From Betaproteobacteria bacterium (GTDB taxonomy: Bacteria; Pseudomonadota; Gammaproteobacteria; Burkholderiales; Burkholderiaceae_C): a stretch of DNA of 64,000 nucleotides. Below are positions 56,913 through 64,000 of this stretch, piece after piece. The first letter of the stretch is position 1, and each line of letters starts with the position of its first letter. The stretch spans positions 62,001-126,000 of the forward strand of contig JANXSZ010000021.1 in NCBI GenBank assembly GCA_025356445.1, in the 5' to 3' direction. The position numbers and the translations under genes were made by a program. The notes below the pieces were generated by a model, which worked only from the letters and a program-made list of their open reading frames with translations, was not told the origin of the DNA and did no database searches.

Positions 56913-59609
56913 ATGCAAGACCAATCCGCCCCCCATTCCGCGCCTTTCGCTCCCCTGTACGCCCCGTCCGCCATCGAGCAAGCCGTTCAAGCCACCTGGA
57001 CGGCGGGCGACGTTTACCGTGTCACCGAAGACACGAGCCGTCAAAAATACTATGCCTGCTCCATGCTGCCCTACCCCAGCGGCAAGTTGCATATGGGCCA
57101 TGTGCGCAACTACACCATCAACGACATGCTCACGCGCCACCTGCGCATGAAGGGCTTCAACGTGCTGATGCCGATGGGCTGGGATGCGTTCGGTCTACCT
57201 GCTGAAAACGCCGCCCTTAAAAACGGTGTGCCTCCCGCCCAGTGGACTTACGACAACATCGCTTACATGAAGAAGCAGATGCAAGCCATGGGCTTGGCCG
57301 TGGATTGGAGCCGTGAGATCGCTACCTGCGACCCCAGCTACTACAAGTGGAACCAGTGGTTGTTTTTGAAGATGCTGGAAAAGGGCATTGCTTACCGCAA
57401 GACCCAAATTGTCAACTGGGACCCGGTGGACATGACTGTGCTGGCCAATGAGCAGGTGATCGACGGCAAAGGCTGGCGCACAGGTGCAGTGGTGGAAAAG
57501 CGCGAGATCCCAGGCTACTACCTCAAGATCACCGATTACGCTGAAGAGTTGCTGGATTCGGTGCAAAACAAGCTCCCTGGCTGGCCCGAGCGCGTCAAGC
57601 TGATGCAAGAGAACTGGATTGGCAAATCCGAGGGTGTGCGCTTTGCCTTCCCCCACACGATCAAGGGTGCAGATGGCACTTTGATTGGCGATGGCCGCAT
57701 GTACGTGTTCACCACCCGTGCCGACACCATCATGGGCGTCACCTTTTGCGCCGTAGCCCCAGAGCATCCGCTGGCGCTGCACGCTGCGGCGACCAACCCC
57801 GCGCTTGCCGCTTTCATCGAAGACTGCAAAACCGGTGGCACCACCGAGGCTGAACTGGCCACGCAAGAGAAAAAAGGCATGGGTACCGGCCTGTTTGTCA
57901 CTCATCCGCTGAACGGCCAACAGATTGAAGTCTGGGTCGGTAACTACGTGCTGATGGGCTACGGTGATGGTGCGGTGATGGGCGTGCCCGCGCACGACGA
58001 ACGCGATTTCGCGTTTGCCAAAAAGTACGATCTGCGCATGCTGGAAGTCGTCCATGTCGATGGCCATGTGTTCGACTACGACCACTGGCACGACTGCTAC
58101 GGCGACAAGCAACGTGGCGTCACCATCAATTCCGGCAACTTCAGCGGAATGACGTTCAAAGACGCGGTGAACGCCGTCGCCCATGCGCTGGAGGCCAAAG
58201 GCCTGGGCGAGAAAAAAACCACTTGGCGTTTGCGTGACTGGGGTGTGAGCCGCCAGCGCTACTGGGGCACACCCATCCCCATCATCCATTGCGATGAACA
58301 CGGCGCAGTACCCGTTCCTGAACAAGACCTGCCTGTGGTGCTGCCGCAAGACTGCATCCCCGACGGTTCCGGCAACCCGCTGCACAAGCACGAAGGCTTC
58401 CATGCTGGCGTCGTCTGCCCGGTTTGCGGCAAGCCCGCCCGGCGTGAAACCGACACGATGGACACCTTCGTTGATTCGTCCTGGTACTACATGCGGTACT
58501 GTGACCCGAAAAATACCGGGGCCATGGTGGCTGAGGGCGCGGGCTACTGGGCACCCATGGATCAATACATCGGCGGCATCGAACACGCGATCCTGCACCT
58601 GCTGTACGCCCGCTTTTGGACGAAAGTCATGCGTGATTTAGGTCTTGTCACCATCGATGAGCCCTTCACCAAGCTGCTGACGCAAGGCATGGTGCTGAAC
58701 CATATCTACACCCGCAAAACCGACAAAGGCGGCATCGAATACTTCTGGCCACACGAGGTAGAAGACCAGATGGACGCGGCGGGCAAAGTCACCCATGCAC
58801 TGCTCAAAGCCGCCAAGGGCGATCTGCCTGCGGGTACGCGCATCAGCTACGACGGCGTGGGCACCATGTCCAAGTCCAAAAACAACGGTGTGGACCCGCA
58901 AGACCTGATCGAGCGCTACGGGGCCGACACTGCCCGCCTCTACACCATGTTCACCGCCCCGCCCGAGGCCACGCTGGAGTGGAACGATGCGGCCGTGGAG
59001 GGCAGCTACCGCTTCCTCAAGCGCGTCTGGGCTTTCGCCGCCAAACACGAAGCCACGTTGAAGGCGGGCATCGCTGTTGACCGCAGTCAGGCTGTGGTTT
59101 TCGCAGGTGCAGCCAAAGCTTTGCGCTTCGATATCCATAGCATCCTGCGCCAGGCCAACTACGATTACGAGCGCATGCAGTACAACACGGTGGTTTCTGC
59201 CGTGATGAAAATGCTCAACACGCTGGAAGACGCCAAGCTGTCCACGTCCACCGAAGATGCTGCAGCCTTGTCTGAAACCTTCAGCATCCTGCTGCGCGTG
59301 CTTTACCCCGTCTGCCCGCACATCGCCTTTGCCCTGTGGAAAGACTTGGGTTATGCCGTCTGCTGTGGCGACCTGTTGGACACCGCTTGGGCCGAGGTGG
59401 ACGAGTCTGCCCTGGTGCAAGACGAGCTGGAGCTGATGTTGCAAGTCAATGGCAAGCTGCGCGGTGCCATTCTGGTGCCGGCCAAGGCCACGAAAGAAGC
59501 GATCGAAGCCATAGCGCTGCACAGCGAGGTGTTCACCAAACTGGCCGACGGCGCGGCCCCCAAAAAGGTCATCGTGGTGCCCGGCCGCTTGGTCAATATC
59601 GTTATCTGA
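56913..59609 (+). CDS. leuS: Leucyl-tRNA synthetase
   Basis: LeuRS, 898 residues, class I. The HIGH signature reads HMGH in [16 protein letters not shown]; the CP1 editing domain (about 225-430) is complete, with the [12 protein letters not shown] motif; and the KMSKS loop reads [13 protein letters not shown]. The C-terminal anticodon-binding and tRNA-contacting parts end in [16 protein letters not shown] hexamer at 56901-56906 lies so close to the ATG that a transcript from it would be leaderless. It is followed 13 bases later by lptE. Confidence 0.97.
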   Translation: MQDQSAPHSAPFAPLYAPSAIEQAVQATWTAGDVYRVTEDTSRQKYYACSMLPYPSGKLHMGHVRNYTINDMLTRHLRMKGFNVLMPMGWDAFGLPAENAALKNGVPPAQWTYDNIAYMKKQMQAMGLAVDWSREIATCDPSYYKWNQWLFLKMLEKGIAYRKTQIVNWDPVDMTVLANEQVIDGKGWRTGAVVEKREIPGYYLKITDYAEELLDSVQNKLPGWPERVKLMQENWIGKSEGVRFAFPHTIKGADGTLIGDGRMYVFTTRADTIMGVTFCAVAPEHPLALHAAATNPALAAFIEDCKTGGTTEAELATQEKKGMGTGLFVTHPLNGQQIEVWVGNYVLMGYGDGAVMGVPAHDERDFAFAKKYDLRMLEVVHVDGHVFDYDHWHDCYGDKQRGVTINSGNFSGMTFKDAVNAVAHALEAKGLGEKKTTWRLRDWGVSRQRYWGTPIPIIHCDEHGAVPVPEQDLPVVLPQDCIPDGSGNPLHKHEGFHAGVVCPVCGKPARRETDTMDTFVDSSWYYMRYCDPKNTGAMVAEGAGYWAPMDQYIGGIEHAILHLLYARFWTKVMRDLGLVTIDEPFTKLLTQGMVLNHIYTRKTDKGGIEYFWPHEVEDQMDAAGKVTHALLKAAKGDLPAGTRISYDGVGTMSKSKNNGVDPQDLIERYGADTARLYTMFTAPPEATLEWNDAAVEGSYRFLKRVWAFAAKHEATLKAGIAVDRSQAVVFAGAAKALRFDIHSILRQANYDYERMQYNTVVSAVMKMLNTLEDAKLSTSTEDAAALSETFSILLRVLYPVCPHIAFALWKDLGYAVCCGDLLDTAWAEVDESALVQDELELMLQVNGKLRGAILVPAKATKEAIEAIALHSEVFTKLADGAAPKKVIVVPGRLVNIVI

Positions 59610-59622
59610 GGCCGGCTTCACC

Positions 59623-60162
59623 ATGCCACGCTCAATACCGCACCTTCTGACGCGCCGTCACCTTCTCCACATGGCCGGGGGCACGGCCATGGTCGCTGCG
59701 GTGGGCGCGCTCACCGGTTGCGGCTTTAAGCTGCGCGGCGCACCCAACTTCGCCTTCAGCCGTATTTACCTTGGCTTCGCGCCCAATTCGGCGTTGGGCA
59801 ATGAGGTGCGGCGCAACATGGCATCCAACGCCAGCGTGCAGGTGCTGGACGCCACCCAGCAAACTACTGCTCAAGTCATTTTGGACGTGCTGGGCGAAAC
59901 CCGTGAGAAAGTCGTTGTGGGCCTGAACGCCTCTGGCCAGGTGCGCGAATTCCAGCTGCGCATGCGCTTTCGCTTTCGCCTGCGCACGCCCGACGGCAAA
60001 GACCTGATTCCCGATGCTGAAATCGTGCAACAGCGCGACATCAGCTTCAACGAATCGGTGGTGTTGTCCAAAGAAGCCGAAGAAGCGCTGCTCTACCGCG
60101 ACATGCAAAGCGACATCGTGCAGCAGCTGATGCGCCGCTTGTCTGCGGTCAAAGAGCTGTAA
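59623..60162 (+). CDS. lptE: LPS assembly lipoprotein LptE
   Basis: A 179-residue outer-membrane lipoprotein that plugs LptD for lipopolysaccharide export. The signal peptide ends in LTGCGFKLRG (lipobox Cys near residue 32). The LptE fold follows (SRIYLGFAPNSALGNEVRR, QREFQLRMRFRFRLRTP-type strands). In related genomes holA usually comes next; here an Lrp regulator does. Confidence 0.9.
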   Translation: MPRSIPHLLTRRHLLHMAGGTAMVAAVGALTGCGFKLRGAPNFAFSRIYLGFAPNSALGNEVRRNMASNASVQVLDATQQTTAQVILDVLGETREKVVVGLNASGQVREFQLRMRFRFRLRTPDGKDLIPDAEIVQQRDISFNESVVLSKEAEEALLYRDMQSDIVQQLMRRLSAVKEL

Positions 60163-60207
60163 AAGCCCGGCATAAGCGCCATTCGGCCAGACCTTCGCCA
60201 ACGTGCC

Positions 60208-60678
60208 ATGCAACTTGACCGCGCTAACCTCCACCTGCTGGCACTGTTGCAAGCCGATGGCCGCACCACTGTCCAGGCGCTGTCCGAAGCTGTCCACCTC
60301 TCACCCCGCGCCACGCTGAACCGTGTGCGCCAGCTCGAAGCGCAAGGCCTCATCCAGGGCTACCGCGCGCTGGTGAACCGTGCAGCGCTTGGCGAACACA
60401 TCGCCGTCTTTGCTGAAATTGCCCTCAAAGACCAGCGGCAAGCCATGGTGCAGCAGTTCGAGCGCCGCATGGCCGCTACCCCCGAGGTGGCCGCCTGTTA
60501 CGTCATCAGTGGCCGTTACGACTACCTCGTGCGTGTGGCCTGTTCTGATTTGACCCGCTACCACGCCCTCATCAGCGCCTGGCTGGACGACGTGGCGCTG
60601 GGGGTGGAAAAGATCGTGACCAACATCGAGCTGGCGACGGTGAAGGAGTTCACGGGGTTCCCTTTGCCCAAAGCGTAA
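60208..60678 (+). CDS. Lrp/AsnC family transcriptional regulator
   Basis: A 156-residue Lrp-type regulator. The N-terminal helix-turn-helix (about 3-55, LHLLALLQADGRTTVQALSE) is followed by the RAM effector domain with YVISGRYDYLVRVACSDLTR. It precedes the fused ornithine aminotransferase gene by 147 bases on the same strand, and Lrp proteins often sense amino acids, so arginine or ornithine is a plausible ligand. A palindrome CTGCCG-att-CGGCAG (60708-60722) in the gap may be its site. Confidence 0.92.
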   Translation: MQLDRANLHLLALLQADGRTTVQALSEAVHLSPRATLNRVRQLEAQGLIQGYRALVNRAALGEHIAVFAEIALKDQRQAMVQQFERRMAATPEVAACYVISGRYDYLVRVACSDLTRYHALISAWLDDVALGVEKIVTNIELATVKEFTGFPLPKA

Positions 60679-60707
60679 GCCCTTTCTTTACCACTGCCGC
60701 TTTGCCG

Positions 60708-60722
60708 CTGCCGATTCGGCAG
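60708..60722. promoter_or_regulatory. Palindrome between the Lrp gene and the fusion gene
   Basis: CTGCCG (60708-60713), three bases, CGGCAG (60717-60722). It is a candidate Lrp operator or a weak terminator hairpin; there is no T run after it, which favours an operator. Confidence 0.3.
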
Positions 60723-60825
60723 TTCCCACGCCTCATTCCTGCCGAAACCGCCACCCGCGCCCTCCCATTCAGCCATGCGGAGGCAGGCGCCAAGCCTAGA
60801 CTTGTTCCAACTCAGGAGCAGTCTC

Positions 60826-63009
60826 ATGGCCATACATACCGCATCAAAAAGCATAGCTACTACAGCGGAATACGTAAGCACAGAAGCCCAATTTTGTGCG
60901 AAAAATTACCACCCTGTCCCGGTCGTTGTAGACCATGCCCTCGATTGTTTGGTGTGGGATGTGGAGGGGCACGAATACCTTGACATGATGAGTGCGTATT
61001 CGGCAGTCAGCCACGGCCATTTGCACCCACGTCTGGTCGCGGCGGCGCAGGCGCAGCTGGGCAAAGTGGCTGTCACTTCCCGGGCGTACCACGGCACCAC
61101 GTTGGGGCCGTTCCTGCAAAAGCTGTGCGAGGTGTCGGGATTTGAGCGCGCTTTGCCCATGAACACCGGCGCAGAAGCGGTAGAAACCGCCATCAAATGC
61201 GCCCGCCGCTGGGGCTACTGCGTCAAAGGCATTGCCGATGGCCAGGCGCACATTCTGGTGGCCCGCAACAACTTCCATGGCCGCACCACCACCGTCATCA
61301 GCGCGTCCAGCGAGGCAGACTACCGCGCTGGCTTTGGCCCGTTCACCCCCGGCTTTGCCTTCTTCGATTTTGGTGACATGGCCAGCGTGCGTGCTGCCAC
61401 CACGGCCAACACCTGTGCGGTGCTGATTGAGCCCATCCAGGGTGAAGCCGGCATCGTGCTGCCCCCGGTGGGCTTCTTTGCCGAGCTGCGTGACTGGTGT
61501 ACGCAAAACAACATCCTGCTGATCGACGACGAGGTGCAGGCGGGCCTGGGCCGCACCGGGCGCTGGTTTGCGTTTGAGCACGAAGGCATCCGCCCTGACG
61601 CGCTGATCCTGGGCAAAGCGCTGGGCGGTGGTCTGCTGCCTGTCAGTGCATTTTTGGCGAACAACGCGGTGATGGACGTGTTCAACCCCGGCAGCCACGG
61701 CTCCACCTTCGGCGGCAATGCCCTCGCGTGCGCCGTGGGCTTGGAAGCCTTGCGGGTGATGGAGGATGAAAACCTCGTCGCCCGCAGCGCTGCGCTGGGG
61801 GCTTATTTGCTGGCCGGTTTGCAAGCCATCGAATCCCCGCTGATCCGCGCCGTGCGGGGCCGTGGCCTGTGGGTAGGCGTGGACATTGACCCGGCTTTTG
61901 CCAGTGCCCGCCACTTCGTTGAGCAGCTTGCCCAGCACGGTGTGCTGTCCAAAGAAACCCACGAAACCGTGATCCGCTTCGCGCCACCACTGACGATCAC
62001 ACGGGCTTTGATCGACCGGGCTTTAGAGGCATTTCGGGCTGTAGTGCAAGCTGAATCTGCGCGGGCAGCTGTCAATTTGGAAGTTAAACCCAAAAACGAA
62101 TCAGAAATCAACCCCAAAACCGCCGCTTCCCATTTGCTGATGAGCCCACCCGACCATTTCGAGGTCGCCTACGCCATCAACCCCTGGATGCAACCCGCCG
62201 CGTGGTCGCTGGACGCCAAGCGCTTGCGCCGCGATGCCCAAACCGGCTGGCTCGCGCTCAAAGCCACCTACGAAAAACTGGGGGCCACCGTCACCGTCAA
62301 ACCCGCCGCCAAAGGCTGGCCCGATCTGGTCTTCACCGCCAACTGCGCCGTGGTGCTGGACGGCAAAGTGCTCTTGGCCCGCTACCGCAACGCTGAGCGC
62401 GCTGGTGAAGAGGCCTTCGACCAGCAGATGTTTGCGCAACTGCGCCTGCGTGGCGAGGTGGACAGCCTGCACCGCACCCCCGAAGGCGTGGATTTCGAGG
62501 GGGCTGGGGACGCGATTTTTGACGCCGGGCGTGGCGTGATGTGGACCGGCCACGGCCAGCGTTCCAGCCTGGAGGCCAGCCGCACCATTGCACAGGTTTT
62601 CGGCCTGCCCACGCTGTCCCTGGAGCTGGTTGACCCGCGTTTCTACCACCTCGACACCTGCTTTTGCCTGCTCTCCGGCGGTGAGGTGATCTACCACCCT
62701 GACGCCTTCACCGCAACGGGCCGTGCGCAAATCCAGGCGGTGGTCGGCACCCAGCTCATCACCGCCATGCCGGAAGACGCGGCGCATCTGGGCGTGAATT
62801 CAGTCTGCATCGACCGCGATGTGGTGATGTGCCATTGCTCCACCGCCCTGCGTGCGCAACTGCAAGCGCTGGGCTACCGCGTGCATGTGGTGCCGTTGGG
62901 GTCGTTCAACCGGTCAGGCGGTGCGGCGTATTGCTTGACGCTGACACTGAACAACCGGTTTCGGGGGCGGGTGGCGCAGCATACAGGGCGTGAGCGTTGG
63001 GCGGCTTGA
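60826..63009 (+). CDS. rocD: Ornithine aminotransferase fused to an arginine-dihydrolase/DDAH-like domain
   Basis: One 727-residue frame holding two enzymes. The ATG at 60826 follows AGGAG. Residues ~15-410 are a class III aminotransferase of the ornithine-oxo-acid type, with FHGRTTTVISASS, LLIDDEVQAGLGRTGRW and the PLP lysine Lys264 in ILGKALGGG. A charged linker (~411-440) leads to a guanidine-modifying domain (~445-715) like the N-terminal half of cyanobacterial ArgZ/AgrE and like DDAH, with GWPDLVFTAN (Asn506), FEGAGDA, RFYHLDTCF (His608) and Cys703 in GGAAYCLTL. The likely combined route is arginine to ornithine to glutamate-5-semialdehyde. The linker DNA resembles the dispersed repeat. 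Confidence 0.88.
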   Translation: MAIHTASKSIATTAEYVSTEAQFCAKNYHPVPVVVDHALDCLVWDVEGHEYLDMMSAYSAVSHGHLHPRLVAAAQAQLGKVAVTSRAYHGTTLGPFLQKLCEVSGFERALPMNTGAEAVETAIKCARRWGYCVKGIADGQAHILVARNNFHGRTTTVISASSEADYRAGFGPFTPGFAFFDFGDMASVRAATTANTCAVLIEPIQGEAGIVLPPVGFFAELRDWCTQNNILLIDDEVQAGLGRTGRWFAFEHEGIRPDALILGKALGGGLLPVSAFLANNAVMDVFNPGSHGSTFGGNALACAVGLEALRVMEDENLVARSAALGAYLLAGLQAIESPLIRAVRGRGLWVGVDIDPAFASARHFVEQLAQHGVLSKETHETVIRFAPPLTITRALIDRALEAFRAVVQAESARAAVNLEVKPKNESEINPKTAASHLLMSPPDHFEVAYAINPWMQPAAWSLDAKRLRRDAQTGWLALKATYEKLGATVTVKPAAKGWPDLVFTANCAVVLDGKVLLARYRNAERAGEEAFDQQMFAQLRLRGEVDSLHRTPEGVDFEGAGDAIFDAGRGVMWTGHGQRSSLEASRTIAQVFGLPTLSLELVDPRFYHLDTCFCLLSGGEVIYHPDAFTATGRAQIQAVVGTQLITAMPEDAAHLGVNSVCIDRDVVMCHCSTALRAQLQALGYRVHVVPLGSFNRSGGAAYCLTLTLNNRFRGRVAQHTGRERWAA
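60843..60897. repeat. Dispersed short repeat-like stretch at the 5' end of the fusion gene
   Basis: The sequence has AAAAAGCATAGCTACTACAG, then GTAAGCACAGAAGCCCAATT, the same succession as other copies. It is in frame and encodes residues 7-24, before the conserved aminotransferase fold. Some such stretches may be coincidental. Confidence 0.35.
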
Positions 63010-63016
63010 TACGTGA

Positions 63017-63175
63017 TGTCTCGGCGCACTCGGCCCCACACTGGGCAGTGAAATCGCCGTAGACCAAATCCGCACGGTGAGTCGGCACAGGCTGCAAAAG
63101 CACATTGGCAAAATTGATGCGGCAACGGCGGCGCTGGTGCGGGAGGGGATTGGTTTGCTGTATATGACAGTTTGA
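63017..63175 (+). pseudogene. Remnant of a MazF/PemK-type toxin gene (C-terminal part)
   Basis: The frame opens after a TGA at 63014 and ends at TGA 63173-63175, about 52 codons with no start codon. It contains SEIAVDQIRTVSRHRLQKHI followed by GKIDAATAALV, which fits the C-terminal strand and helix of MazF/PemK mRNA interferases (the VDQIRTV...RL...IG.LD pattern). The N-terminal two thirds of the toxin, including the catalytic Arg/Ser region, and any antitoxin gene are absent. It begins eight bases after the fusion gene stop. Confidence 0.55.
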
Positions 63176-63184
63176 GTGGCGTAT

Positions 63185-63250
63185 TTTGCTATTGAAAAAG
63201 TAGCTGGTTATGCCCGTTGGAATTGCCCATATGGCCTTTTGGGCTCGAAT
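63185..63250. repeat. Dispersed short repeat, non-coding copy
   Basis: The sequence TTGAAAAAGTAGCTGGTTAT with a following TGCCCGTTGG and a late GGCCTTTTGGGCTC hairpin resembles the other copies. It lies between the toxin remnant and the preT promoter. Confidence 0.35.
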
Positions 63251-63322
63251 TGTCAGTGGTGCTTCAAAGGGCTACAGCACCGCAGTTGGGCAGTCCACCC
63301 CCCGGTAAATCCCTATGTGCCT

Positions 63323-63338
63323 GGCACGCTGATTGCTC
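63323..63338 (+). promoter_or_regulatory. Consensus sigma-54 (RpoN) promoter for preT
   Basis: TGGCACGCTGATTGCT matches the sigma-54 consensus (TGGCACG, four bases, TTGCW) at every fixed position, with GG and GC at -24/-12. The predicted start is near 63349, about 70 bases before the preT GTG. An inverted repeat GGTGC (63258-63262) / GCACC (63277-63281) further upstream could be an activator site. Confidence 0.7.
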
Positions 63339-63354
63339 TATCGTTGCCATAACT

Positions 63355-63370
63355 TGACCGTTTGGTCAGG
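63355..63370. promoter_or_regulatory. RutR-like operator downstream of the sigma-54 promoter
   Basis: TTGACCGTTTGGTCAG agrees with the RutR consensus (TTGACCA, two bases, TGGTCAA) at 12 of 14 fixed positions. At about +6 to +21 it would block transcription when bound. RutR is a TetR-family regulator that responds to pyrimidines, which suits a pyrimidine-catabolic gene. Confidence 0.55.
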
Positions 63371-63421
63371 AATTTAACGGTTTCGCCCCTGTCCAGTGCA
63401 GCGGCGCTGAAAGGAGTTCAC

Positions 63422-64000
63422 GTGACGGCCCTCTCCATCGACACCCCTCCCAGTACACACCCTGGCATCTCCCCCGATATCCGTGCCGGTCGCCTCACCC
63501 CCGCCCAGTACGCGCACAACTTCGCGGATGCCACGCCCGCCCTGAGCGCCTCGCAGGCCATGCTGGAGGCCGAGCGCTGTCTGTACTGCTTTGATGCGCC
63601 TTGCCAGCAGGCCTGCCCTACCGACATTGACGTGCCCAGCTTCATCAAACGCATTGCCGATGGCAACCTGCGTGGTGCGGCGCGCACTATTTTGGAGTCC
63701 AACCCGCTGGGCGGCATGTGCGCCCGTGTCTGCCCTACCGAGGTGCTGTGCGAGCAGGTGTGCGTGCACCATACGGGGAATGGAACCCAGCAAGGCCAGC
63801 CCATCGCCATTGGTCGCCTGCAACGCCATGCCGTCGATGCGGTGATGCACAGCGACCAACCTCAGCTGTTCACCCGTGCGGCACCCACAGGCAAACGCAT
63901 TGCGGTGGTCGGTTCTGGCCCGGCGGGTTTGGCCTGTGCGCACACCTTGGCCCGCCTGGGGCATGACGTGGAAATCCATGAAGCGCGGCCCAAGGCGGGG
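63422..64000 (+). CDS. preT: NAD-dependent dihydropyrimidine dehydrogenase subunit PreT (3'-partial)
   Basis: The first 193 codons of a gene that runs off the right edge. GTG start with AAGGAG seven bases upstream. The N-terminal domain has the cysteine-rich pattern of the GltD/PreT/DPD family: CLYCFDAPCQQACPTDIDVP, then GGMCARVCPTEVLCEQVC, which bind two 4Fe-4S clusters. The FAD-binding loop KRIAVVGSGPAGLACAHTLA begins near residue 162. PreT with PreA reduces uracil and thymine reversibly. The CFDAPC and CPT spacing and the control region favour PreT over glutamate synthase small subunit, but the cut end prevents certainty. Confidence 0.82.
   Translation, partial: MTALSIDTPPSTHPGISPDIRAGRLTPAQYAHNFADATPALSASQAMLEAERCLYCFDAPCQQACPTDIDVPSFIKRIADGNLRGAARTILESNPLGGMCARVCPTEVLCEQVCVHHTGNGTQQGQPIAIGRLQRHAVDAVMHSDQPQLFTRAAPTGKRIAVVGSGPAGLACAHTLARLGHDVEIHEARPKAG

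Noticed and set aside
57195-58598. 467-codon minus-strand open frame
   Set aside because: It lies wholly antisense to leuS, which has all its signatures.
62874-63125. 83-codon minus-strand frame with several cysteines
   Set aside because: It is antisense to the end of the fusion gene and to the toxin remnant. The cysteines come from reversed common codons and form no known pattern.

Overview
The window reads as a chromosomal segment of a betaproteobacterium of the order Burkholderiales, most likely a Comamonadaceae member close to Rhodoferax, Polaromonas or Albidiferax. The inference rests on protein type and gene order: gatCAB next to mreBCD-mrdA, hpf-ptsN-hprK-fur-bamE-dapB-exbBD-leuS-lptE, a GshA-type glutamate-cysteine ligase next to proA, split pntAA/pntAB/pntB, and Bug-type solute receptors. 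No rRNA, tRNA, CRISPR array, prophage or intact insertion sequence was recognised. Coding density is high.

Layout. 1-3.7 kb: end of a coiled-coil protein, then gatB, gatA and gatC on the minus strand. 3.9-8.6 kb: mreB, mreC, mreD and mrdA for cell elongation; rodA does not follow. 8.6-14.1 kb: a TauE/SafE exporter, a GMC oxidoreductase and an acylating semialdehyde dehydrogenase, with a divergent LysR regulator. 14.1-18.2 kb: an AtuA-like protein, enoyl-CoA hydratase, MarC-family protein and short-chain dehydrogenase. 18.4-22.4 kb: a DsbA-like isomerase, dienelactone hydrolase, an N-terminally cut sensor kinase and a CorA-like channel. 22.5-27.8 kb: hemB, a candidate small RNA, hemJ, a VanZ-like protein, a 2Fe-2S ferredoxin, an alpha/beta hydrolase and a D,D-carboxypeptidase. 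27.8-33.8 kb: benE, kup, gshA and proA. 33.8-38.2 kb: LysR, Bug receptor, gamma-glutamyltransferase and a DUF1275 protein. 38.2-43.2 kb: holA, mnmA, a proline-rich anchored protein, a small secreted protein and a NUDIX hydrolase. 43.4-51.3 kb: proton-translocating transhydrogenase, fadD, mtnN, corA and a patatin. 51.7-60.2 kb: hpf, ptsN, hprK, fur, bamE, dapB, exbB, exbD, leuS and lptE. 60.2-64 kb: an Lrp regulator, a fused ornithine aminotransferase/arginine-hydrolase protein, a toxin-gene remnant and the start of preT.

How it fits together. Most of the window is housekeeping: amidotransferase-dependent translation, peptidoglycan elongation and trimming, haem, glutathione and proline synthesis, envelope assembly, and nitrogen-PTS/HPr-kinase signalling. 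The accessory interest lies in small catabolic modules next to their own regulators. The most unusual gene is the 727-residue fusion that could take arginine to glutamate semialdehyde through ornithine in one polypeptide. Next to it, preT has a consensus sigma-54 promoter with a RutR-like operator just downstream, so the right end looks like a nitrogen-scavenging region. Other notable signals are a family of short dispersed repeats that appear to sit in frame inside genes, a REP-like palindrome in the AtuA-like linker, a candidate sRNA between hemB and hemJ, and a structured leader before corA. All calls come from reading the sequence and recalling protein families; no database search was run.
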